Below are positions 57,280 to 64,000 of a stretch of 64,000 nt of DNA, piece by piece (position 1 is the first letter of the stretch; each line of letters begins with the position of its first letter). The notes under the pieces were generated by a model. The model was not told the DNA's origin. It made no database searches and saw nothing but the letters and a program-made list of their open reading frames with translations. Origin of the DNA: Methylocystis echinoides (GTDB lineage Bacteria; Pseudomonadota; Alphaproteobacteria; Rhizobiales; Beijerinckiaceae); the NCBI RefSeq assembly GCF_040687965.1, contig NZ_CP156084.1, forward strand, positions 1,750,501 to 1,814,500, given 5' to 3'. A program made the position numbers and the translations under genes.

Positions 57280-57546
57280 CTATCGGCCGAAAGGCCAGCC
57301 GCCCGAGGCGAGCGCAGAGCCAAACCACACCATGAAGAGACCCACGAGGATCATCGCCAGCCATTTCGGCGCCTTGGCGAGCGCCTCGATCACCTTGGGC
57401 AGGGCGCCCAGAACCTTGGCGAGCGTATCCTCGGCCTTGATCATCCCCGCGCCTCGCTCCGCGCCGACCTTTAGCGCGGCGGCGACGACGCCGATGAAAA
57501 TGAGCACAACGCCAAGAAACGCAATGAGATATCCGAGAAAAACCAT
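57280..57546 (-). CDS. Small membrane protein, two helices
   Basis: 88 residues. Helix one FLGYLIAFLGVVLIFIGVVAAAL, a soluble amphipathic middle (KAEDTLAKVLGALPKVIEAL) and helix two KWLAMILVGLFMVWFGSAL. GGGAG precedes the ATG. No family recognised. Next gene on the strand is the peroxidase, 180 bases on, so a link is weak. Confidence 0.6.
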   Translation of the reverse strand: MVFLGYLIAFLGVVLIFIGVVAAALKVGAERGAGMIKAEDTLAKVLGALPKVIEALAKAPKWLAMILVGLFMVWFGSALASGGWPFGR

Positions 57547-57660
57547 GGGGAGCGCTCCCAGCTGAGCAATGCCTCACTCTTCCCCGGAAACGGGCGCCGC
57601 GCAAGAGCGGCGTCAGAGAAGGGCTCCGTCGCCGCTGCGCGCCGGCCCAGCGGACAGCGA

Positions 57661-58836
57661 TCAGAGCGCGAAGAGCGCCCGCGCCGGTTCCGACAGCAGC
57701 GCAACCCCCTTGCCGAGGCCCCCCAGCATCGCGCCGCGCATGTCTTGCGGCAGGAACACGCAGTCGGGGTCGGGTTTTTCAAGGTAGCGCACCAGAGTCG
57801 CGGCGAGTTCGGTCTGTTCCGCGGCCGTCAGATCCCTTTGGGTCAACTCCCACATCTCAGGAAACCGGCCGGGCGCCTGTCGGCCGCAGCCGATCTCCTG
57901 CAGCACGGCGATCATCCTGACACGCGCCTGCCAGAGCCGGTCGAGCCGGGGTTGGTCAGGCTTCCCCAGCCGACGGTCGACGTCGTCCATCATGTCGAGA
58001 TGAGCGACCAAGATCGTCGACGCTTCGTCGTAGAATTGCTGGCTGGGGCTGAAGGCGCGGAGTTCCTGCAGCATGTTTTGGACGCGCGCGCCGCAAGGCG
58101 GATAGGCGGCCGAGAAGCGTGCGCCAGAGCGTTCCAGCGCGGCGATGATCCTCACCGCCAGCACGGCGCCGGCAAAGGCGGTTCTGACCCCGACAAGCTG
58201 GCTCGCCGGCTGGGCGTAGAAGCCCAGCCCGAGCATGTCCGCGCTCGTCTCCTCATTGGCGAGACGCGGTTTGGTGAGGCCCAGATTGAAACAGGCGTGC
58301 GCCAATTCGTGCGCGATCATGAACAGTTCGGCCGAGGAGGCCAGATCCTCGGCGATCGCGAGTATCTGCGGCGCAACCGGGAAGCGCGCATGTTCGATCG
58401 GCCCCTTCTTGCGCCAGAGGTCGATCAGCGTCGGTTGGCAATGGCGCCGCCACATTTTGAATACGTCCGCAATGAGCGCGACCGCCTCTTCGACGGATTT
58501 GGCCTGGGGCGTCGTCGGAGCGCCATTGCTGGTGAACGTCGCCACGCCGCTCATCGCGCGCGTCACTGCATAAACGAAGTGCATCATCCCGCTCGTGACG
58601 ATGATGGCGTTGCTGCCGTCCTCGAAGCGCACCGTTTCCGCGTCGGGGTCAGGCCGGCCCACTTCGCCGATTGCGACGGATCCGCTGTCGATCCGCGCCC
58701 GGAAATTCTCGGGCAGATTGGGTCGAAGCACGGCGGCGAGCGCCTGAACCCGGTCGGCGCCGCTCGCATTCGACGGGAAGGTCGGCGGACGCTCGGCCTT
58801 GAGGCGCTGCAGTTGGACTTCCGCGAGAGTCGCCAT
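57661..58836 (-). CDS. Uncharacterised HEXXH zinc-metallopeptidase-like protein
   Basis: 391 residues, no signal peptide or clear membrane helix. Zinc motif HELAH at 176-180 in FMIAHELAHACFN, then NEETSADMLG (residues 194-203), where Glu196 and Asp200 would be the third ligand and structural partner, as in gluzincins such as M48. A hydrophobic segment follows (VRTAFAGAVLAVRIIAAL). The N-terminal 170 and C-terminal 170 residues show no known domain. Family not recognised. Confidence 0.75.
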   Translation of the reverse strand: MATLAEVQLQRLKAERPPTFPSNASGADRVQALAAVLRPNLPENFRARIDSGSVAIGEVGRPDPDAETVRFEDGSNAIIVTSGMMHFVYAVTRAMSGVATFTSNGAPTTPQAKSVEEAVALIADVFKMWRRHCQPTLIDLWRKKGPIEHARFPVAPQILAIAEDLASSAELFMIAHELAHACFNLGLTKPRLANEETSADMLGLGFYAQPASQLVGVRTAFAGAVLAVRIIAALERSGARFSAAYPPCGARVQNMLQELRAFSPSQQFYDEASTILVAHLDMMDDVDRRLGKPDQPRLDRLWQARVRMIAVLQEIGCGRQAPGRFPEMWELTQRDLTAAEQTELAATLVRYLEKPDPDCVFLPQDMRGAMLGGLGKGVALLSEPARALFAL

Positions 58837-58945
58837 CGCGTCGTTTCCTCGCCGCCGCAGGCGGGCGGGCGTCCAGACCTGCCGGCCAGTCAGAGCTTAT
58901 GCAGTCTCCCGCCATCGCTGGCGCTTGGCAAGGCCTGGGGCTGGA

Positions 58946-60763
58946 TCAACCCGCCCGCGCCTGCGGCGCCGTCGGCTCGATCAGCCCTTCGAGACCCGCC
59001 GCCGGCGTCGTGGGCTCGGTCATGAATTGCGCCGCCGCCAGCGTCGCGAAGCGGCCGCCTTTGGCGACGAGGGCGTCGAAGGAGCCGGCTTCGACGATCT
59101 CGCCCTGATCGAAGACCAGAATGTGATCGGCGTTGCGCACGGTGGCGAGGCGATGGGCGATGACGAAAGTGGTGCGGCCCCGGGTCGCCGCCTCCAGCGC
59201 CTTCTGGATCTGGCGCTCGGTCGTGGCGTCGAGGGCGGAGGTCGCTTCGTCGAAGACGAGGATCGGCGGGTCCTTGAGCAAAGCGCGGGCGATGGAGAGG
59301 CGCTGGCGTTCGCCGCCCGAGAGCGAGCGGCCGCGCTCGCCGACGAGCGTCTCGCGGCCGTCGCTCTGGCGCAGGACGAAATCGGAGGCCTGCGCCAGCT
59401 CCAGCGCCCGCGCAATGTCGGCGTCGGTCGCGTCGGGGTCGCCGATGCGCAAATTCTCTTCGATGGTGCGGGCGAAAAGCATCGGCTCCTGAAACACGAC
59501 GCCGATGTTGCGACGAAGCGACACCAGCGTGAAAGCGCGGATGTCGACGCCGTCGATCGTCACGGCGCCCTCGTCCGGGTCGAAGACGCGATGCAGCAGG
59601 CCGAGCGTGGTCGACTTGCCCGACCCCGTCGCGCCGACGAGCGCGATGGTCTGGCCGGGCTTGGCCTTGAAGCTCACGTTCTTCACGGCCTTGCGGCGCC
59701 CGTCATACGAATAAGTGACGTTCTCGAAGGCGACCGCTCCCGCGAGGCGGCCGGCGTCGCGCGCGTCGGGCCGGTCGGCGACGGACGGCTGCGTATCGAG
59801 CACGGCGAAGAACTCGGCGATCTTCGCTGACTGCTGAAACAGCACATTGACGAAGCCGACGACCTGCTCCAGCCGGCCGATGAGCATGGTGGCGAAATTG
59901 GTGAAGGTGACGATCTCGCCGATCGACGCCTGGCCATGGAGATGCAGCCAGGTCCCGAGCAGGAAGATCGACAGGATGGTCAGCGTCGCCGAGGCGCGGC
60001 TCGCGACCGCGACGAGCGCCCACCAGGACAAGACCGGCATTTGCGCGGCGAGCAGATCATCGATGATGCGCTTGAGCGCATGGGATTCGCTCTCGATGCG
60101 CGTGAAGCTCTGAACGACGGGGATATTGCCGAGCGCGTCGGAGGCGCGTTCGGCGAGAGAGGAGTTGTGGCGCTCGACCGCGCCCTGCAGGGCCTCGGTG
60201 CGGCGCAGCACATAGCTCGTCGCGACATAAAAGACGGCGACGAGCAGCATCAGCAAGCCGCCCAATCGCCAATTGAGAAGGAGCGTCGCCGGCAAGAGAA
60301 TGAAGAGCGCGACGAAGGAGGCGCAGTTCTCGCGAAAGAAGGACAGCCACAGGCCGAACATGGCCGAAGACCCTTCGAGCATCGTCCTCAGCAGCCGTCC
60401 GGAATGGACGCCGGTGTGGTAGGTCAGCGGCAGATTGAGCACATGCTCGAAATAATCCGACAGAACCGCGAGCCGGCGTCGATGGGCGAGGCGGTCGGCG
60501 TTGAGGCTGACGAGAATGGCGCCGCCGATCGAAAACAGCCCGAAGCCCGCCCACGCCAGAAGCAGCGGCAGAAGATCGCTCCAGGTCAGGGTCTGTCCCG
60601 GCGCCTGGGCTTGGGTCATCCGGTCGATGATCCGCCCGAACAGCGTCGGCTCGGCGAATTGTGCGATGGCGAGAGAGAGATTGGCGGCGACGAGAATGAG
60701 CGACAGCCGCGCCTGCGGGCGCAAGAGGCCGAGAACCCGCCCATAGATCTTGAGGACCGACAT
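58946..60763 (-). CDS. ndvA: NdvA-like ABC exporter (beta-1,2-glucan type)
   Basis: 605 residues. A six-helix transmembrane domain (about 15-310; [20 protein letters not shown]) fused to an ATPase domain with Walker [13 protein letters not shown], signature [10 protein letters not shown] and Walker [13 protein letters not shown]. The N-terminus and [11 protein letters not shown] match NdvA/ChvA, exporters of cyclic beta-1,2-glucan. No glucan synthase (ndvB) is in the window, so the substrate rests on similarity. Homodimer in the inner membrane. Confidence 0.85.
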   Translation of the reverse strand: MSVLKIYGRVLGLLRPQARLSLILVAANLSLAIAQFAEPTLFGRIIDRMTQAQAPGQTLTWSDLLPLLLAWAGFGLFSIGGAILVSLNADRLAHRRRLAVLSDYFEHVLNLPLTYHTGVHSGRLLRTMLEGSSAMFGLWLSFFRENCASFVALFILLPATLLLNWRLGGLLMLLVAVFYVATSYVLRRTEALQGAVERHNSSLAERASDALGNIPVVQSFTRIESESHALKRIIDDLLAAQMPVLSWWALVAVASRASATLTILSIFLLGTWLHLHGQASIGEIVTFTNFATMLIGRLEQVVGFVNVLFQQSAKIAEFFAVLDTQPSVADRPDARDAGRLAGAVAFENVTYSYDGRRKAVKNVSFKAKPGQTIALVGATGSGKSTTLGLLHRVFDPDEGAVTIDGVDIRAFTLVSLRRNIGVVFQEPMLFARTIEENLRIGDPDATDADIARALELAQASDFVLRQSDGRETLVGERGRSLSGGERQRLSIARALLKDPPILVFDEATSALDATTERQIQKALEAATRGRTTFVIAHRLATVRNADHILVFDQGEIVEAGSFDALVAKGGRFATLAAAQFMTEPTTPAAGLEGLIEPTAPQARAG

Positions 60764-60938
60764 CGCTCTTGTCCGCCGTTGCGCCCGACGAAAGGCGCTT
60801 ACAGGCGTAGGCGGCGCCGCGCAAGAACTTTGCGGACGCCGCGGAACTTCGCCGGGCCCGGATGGTTACGATGCGGCCACGTTTTAAGGCGGAACCCGGT
60901 TCTTTCGCCACATAGATGAAGCTTCGAAAGGAACGCCA

Positions 60939-61481
60939 ATGCCGGTCGAGGGCGTGTCCTCTGATTTGCAGCAGGTCGATGCGCCGCCGCCCGCCGCGGC
61001 GCGCCCCGCCGCGACGGGCGGCGTCCCGGTGCGTCTGAACGTCAATGGCTTGCCCTACTCGGTCACGCTCGATCCCCGCACGTCGTTGCTCGATCTGTTG
61101 CGCGAGCATCTCGATCTCACCGGAACGAAGAAGGGCTGCGATCAGGGCCAGTGCGGCGCCTGCACCGTGCTGGTCGACGGGCGGCGCATCAATTCCTGCC
61201 TCACTTTCGCGGTGATGCTCGACGGGGCGGAGGTCACGACGATCGAGGGTCTTGCGACGAATGGCGCACTGCATCCCGTGCAGCAGGCCTTCATCGACCA
61301 TGACGCTTTTCAATGCGGCTACTGTACGCCCGGACAGATCTGCTCGGCCGTGGGGTTGCTCGCGGAGGGCAGGGCCAAGACCGCCGACGACATTCGCGAA
61401 CTGATGAGCGGCAATATCTGCCGCTGCGGCGCCTATCCCCATATCGTCGCGGCGATCGAAGACGTGATGAGGCGATCGTGA
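60939..61481 (+). CDS. Aldehyde oxidoreductase iron-sulfur subunit (PaoA/YagT-like)
   Basis: 180 residues. A 28-residue Ala/Pro-rich N-terminus without twin arginine, then a plant-type [2Fe-2S] domain ([17 protein letters not shown], with INSC) and the C-terminal [2Fe-2S] domain ([21 protein letters not shown]). Small subunit of a molybdenum hydroxylase of the xanthine oxidase family. Its stop overlaps the next start (GTGA). E. coli PaoA has a Tat signal; none is evident here. Confidence 0.93.
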   Translation: MPVEGVSSDLQQVDAPPPAAARPAATGGVPVRLNVNGLPYSVTLDPRTSLLDLLREHLDLTGTKKGCDQGQCGACTVLVDGRRINSCLTFAVMLDGAEVTTIEGLATNGALHPVQQAFIDHDAFQCGYCTPGQICSAVGLLAEGRAKTADDIRELMSGNICRCGAYPHIVAAIEDVMRRS

Positions 61482-62494
61482 TCCCCTTCCGCTACGCGCG
61501 CTCGGCCGATGTCGCGGACGCCATCCGGTTGATCGCCGCAGATCCAACCGCGAAATTCGTCGCAGGCGGCACCAATCTCATCGATCTCATGAAGATGGAC
61601 GTCGAACGACCGACGACCGTCATCGACATTACGCGGCTGCCGTTGAAGCAGGTCGAGAACACGCCCGGCGGGGGCCTGCGGATCGGCGCGCTCGTCCCCA
61701 ACGCCGATCTCGCCTGCCATCCGCTCATCGAGCAACGCTATCCGGTCCTCGCCAGCGCCATCCTGTCCGGCGCGTCGCAGCAATTGCGCAATATGGCGTC
61801 GACGGGCGGCAACCTCCTGCAACGCACGCGCTGCCATTATTTCTACGACACGGCGACGCCCTGCAACAAGCGCGCGCCGGGAAGCGGCTGTTCGGCGATC
61901 GGCGGGCAAAATCGCATGCATGCGATTCTCGGCGCCAGCGACGCCTGCATCGCCACGCACCCATCCGACATGTGCGTGGCGCTCGCGCTGTTGGAGGCGA
62001 CTGTGCACGTCGCGAGGCTCTCTGGAGACCGGGCGATCCCGTTCGCCGATTTCCACCGCCTGCCGGGCGATGCGCCGGAGCGCGACTCGACCCTCGAGCC
62101 AGGCGAGATCATCACCGGCGTAGAGTTGCCGCCGAAAGGCTTCCCGACGCACTACACTTATCTTAAAATCCGCGACCGGCTCTCCTACGCCTTCGCATTG
62201 GTCTCGGTGGCGGTCGGGCTCGAACTCGACGGCGGCGTCGTCGTGGAGGGACGTATGGCGCTGGGCGGCGTCGCCCACAAGCCCTGGCGCGATCCGGAAG
62301 CCGAAAGGGCCCTGCGGGGCCAACCCGCCGACGCGGCCGTCTTCGCGCGCGCGGCGGACGTGCTGCTGCGCGGCGCCAAAGGCTACGGGCGCAACGACTT
62401 CAAGCTCGATCTCGCGCGCCGTTGCATCCTGCGCGCGCTGACCCAGGCCGCACGCGGCGCGCCGCAATCGCAGTCGTCCAAGAGAATCAGCTGA
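61478..62494 (+). CDS. Aldehyde oxidoreductase FAD subunit (PaoB/YagS-like)
   Basis: 338 residues from a GTG that overlaps the previous stop. FAD motifs [11 protein letters not shown] and [13 protein letters not shown]. The insert [16 protein letters not shown] then APGSGCSAI carries the cysteines that bind an extra [4Fe-4S] cluster in E. coli PaoB, so this operon belongs to the PaoABC branch rather than to xanthine dehydrogenase. Passes electrons from molybdenum centre to FAD. Confidence 0.92.
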   Translation: MIPFRYARSADVADAIRLIAADPTAKFVAGGTNLIDLMKMDVERPTTVIDITRLPLKQVENTPGGGLRIGALVPNADLACHPLIEQRYPVLASAILSGASQQLRNMASTGGNLLQRTRCHYFYDTATPCNKRAPGSGCSAIGGQNRMHAILGASDACIATHPSDMCVALALLEATVHVARLSGDRAIPFADFHRLPGDAPERDSTLEPGEIITGVELPPKGFPTHYTYLKIRDRLSYAFALVSVAVGLELDGGVVVEGRMALGGVAHKPWRDPEAERALRGQPADAAVFARAADVLLRGAKGYGRNDFKLDLARRCILRALTQAARGAPQSQSSKRIS

Positions 62495-62501
62495 GCACGC
62501 C

Positions 62502-64000
62502 ATGACCCGTTACATCGGCGCCCCCACATCCCGTGTCGACGGCTTCGCTAAAGTGACGGGGGCTGCAAAATATGCGGCGGAATTCGACGCGCCGGGGCTG
62601 GCCTACGGCGGCGTGGCGACGTCGACGATCGCCAAGGGCCGCATCCTGCGCATCGATTGCGAAGCCGCCTTGCGCGTCGCCGGCGTCATCGAGGTCTTCA
62701 CGCACGAAAACCGGCCGCCCCTGCCGGACGACGACGAGGCCTATAAAGACGCCACGTCGCCTGAGGGCGCGCCGTTCCGGCCGCTCTTCGACGACCGGAT
62801 CATGTTCGATCGCCAGCCGATCGCGCTCGTCGTCGCCGAAACGTCCGAGATCGCGCGCTTTGCGGCTTCATTGATCGTGGTGGACTATGAAAGCGAGCCG
62901 CATCGGACCGATATGTTTCGCGACCTCGCGGCCGCCATTCCCCTAAAGGCGCCGTCGGACTCGTCGCAAGACGCGCAGTTCACCCCGCCAAAGACCCGCG
63001 GTCGGCCCGACGAGGCGCTCGCCGCTGCGACGACCCGCCACGCCGGGGACTACTTTGTCCCGATCGAGCATCATAATCCGATGGAGCTTTTCGCCTCGAC
63101 AGTCGTCTATGAGGGCGACGGCAGGCTCACCGTCTATGACAAGACGCAAGGCGTCCAGAACGTCCAGCAATACTTGTGCAAGGTGTTCGAGATGCGGCCG
63201 GAAGACTTGCGCGTCGTCTCGCCCTTCGTGGGCGGCGCGTTCGGCTCGGGCCTGCGCCCGCAGTTTCAGGTCATGCTGGCGGTCCTCGCGGCGCGCGCGC
63301 TGCGACGGTCGGTCCGGGTCGCGTTGACGCGACAACAAATGTATGTGCTGGGCTACCGCCCCGCCATGCGCCAAAGCGTCGAGCTGGGCGCAAACGCCGA
63401 CGGAACTCTCGCCGCCATCGCCCATGACGCGCTGACGATCACCTCGACATACGAGGATTTCTACCGGCAAGAAACAGCCTGGTCGGGCCTGCTGTACAAA
63501 TGCGCGAATGCGAAATACGCGCATCGGCTCGCGCGGCTGGATCTTCCGACCCCTTGCGACATGCGCGCGCCCAGCGCGCCGACGGCGTTATTCGCGCTCG
63601 AATCCGCCATGGACGAACTTGCCGTCGCGCTCGAGATCGATCCGCTCGAGCTGCGTTTGCGGTGCTACTCCGATCGCGATCAGAATAACGATCGACCGTT
63701 CAGCAGCAAGGCGCTGCGCGAATGCTACCGCCAGGGGGCCGAAGCCTTTGGCTGGGAGAAGCGCAATCGGGAACCGCGTTCGATGCGGGACGACGGCGAG
63801 CTGATCGGCTGGGGCATGGCGACCGGCATGTGGGAGGCGCTGCAGATGCCAATCGCCGTGCGCATCGCGCTCGGCGCGAACGGCCATGCAGAAGTCGCCT
63901 GCGCAACCTCCGACATCGGCACCGGAACCTATACCATCATGGCGCAGGTCGCGGCCGACATGCTTGGGTCGCCTCTCGACAGCGTCAGCGTGAAGCTCGG
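62502..64000 (+). CDS. Aldehyde oxidoreductase molybdenum subunit (PaoC/YagR-like), 3' end outside window
   Basis: The frame from ATG 62502 stays open to the end, about 499 residues. MTRYIGAPTSRVDGFAKVTG opening, then QPIALVVAET, EHHNPMELFASTVVY, TQGVQNVQQYL, PFVGGAFGSGL, CDMRAPSAPTALFALESAMD and SDIGTGTYTIMAQ, all typical of the molybdopterin cytosine dinucleotide-binding subunit. It oxidises aldehydes to acids. The catalytic C-terminus and any paoD chaperone lie beyond the window. Confidence 0.92.
   Translation, partial: MTRYIGAPTSRVDGFAKVTGAAKYAAEFDAPGLAYGGVATSTIAKGRILRIDCEAALRVAGVIEVFTHENRPPLPDDDEAYKDATSPEGAPFRPLFDDRIMFDRQPIALVVAETSEIARFAASLIVVDYESEPHRTDMFRDLAAAIPLKAPSDSSQDAQFTPPKTRGRPDEALAAATTRHAGDYFVPIEHHNPMELFASTVVYEGDGRLTVYDKTQGVQNVQQYLCKVFEMRPEDLRVVSPFVGGAFGSGLRPQFQVMLAVLAARALRRSVRVALTRQQMYVLGYRPAMRQSVELGANADGTLAAIAHDALTITSTYEDFYRQETAWSGLLYKCANAKYAHRLARLDLPTPCDMRAPSAPTALFALESAMDELAVALEIDPLELRLRCYSDRDQNNDRPFSSKALRECYRQGAEAFGWEKRNREPRSMRDDGELIGWGMATGMWEALQMPIAVRIALGANGHAEVACATSDIGTGTYTIMAQVAADMLGSPLDSVSVKL

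Overview
This is a GC-rich chromosomal window from an alphaproteobacterium. I infer Hyphomicrobiales, and a Methylocystis/Methylosinus-like methanotroph is plausible. The grounds are two phasin genes behind a PhaR-like operator, phosphoenolpyruvate carboxylase, a cyclic-glucan-type (NdvA-like) exporter, an Agrobacterium PhrB-type iron-sulfur photolyase, a TrxB-like ferredoxin-NADP reductase, a rimP leader attenuator, palindromic intergenic repeats of a kind common in this order, and a SmbP-like metal-binding protein next to a diheme peroxidase. No methane or methanol oxidation genes are present, so the genus remains a guess. I see no tRNA, rRNA, CRISPR array, insertion sequence or prophage.

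Layout, left to right. 0-2.3 kb: three glycine-rich membrane proteins built from repeated hydrophobic modules, then two small membrane proteins. 2.5-8.2 kb: a periplasmic L,D-transpeptidase, a Tat-exported multicopper oxidase, a DUF4239-like membrane protein and an LDHD-type D-lactate dehydrogenase. 8.4-10.3 kb: small secreted proteins, two of them with curlin-like Gln/Asn repeats (a candidate amyloid locus). 10.3-15 kb: photolyase, an orphan leucine-rich-repeat protein kinase and small membrane proteins. 15-21.4 kb: carboxylesterase, methyltransferase, glyoxalase II, cupin, a DUF5765-like membrane protein and the 5-oxoprolinase operon pxpABC. 21.4-26.7 kb: leuB, secG with a long Ala/Pro/Lys tail, pyrG and a DUF433 antitoxin-like gene. 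26.8-34 kb: a large PAS histidine kinase, two phasins, aroE, bioB and a small cysteine-rich exported protein. 34-45.9 kb: ppc, a GGDEF-EAL protein, rhodanese, a dipeptide epimerase, a three-gene Mla/MCE lipid transporter, a [2Fe-2S] ferredoxin, ferredoxin-NADP reductase and a phosphopantetheinyl transferase. 45.9-53.3 kb: the rimP-nusA-ylxR-infB-rbfA-truB translation operon on the minus strand, with its promoter and a terminator hairpin in the leader. 53.4-64 kb: a choloylglycine-hydrolase-family enzyme, murI, SmbP-like protein, diheme peroxidase, an unrecognised HEXXH metallopeptidase, an NdvA-like ABC exporter, and a PaoABC-type molybdenum aldehyde oxidoreductase that runs off the end.

Most of the window is conserved core metabolism. 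The parts least explained by known families are the curlin-like cluster, the LRR kinase, the HEXXH protein, the degenerate second domain of the L,D-transpeptidase, the repeat-built membrane proteins at the left edge, two very small membrane-protein genes, and a family of dispersed palindromes.
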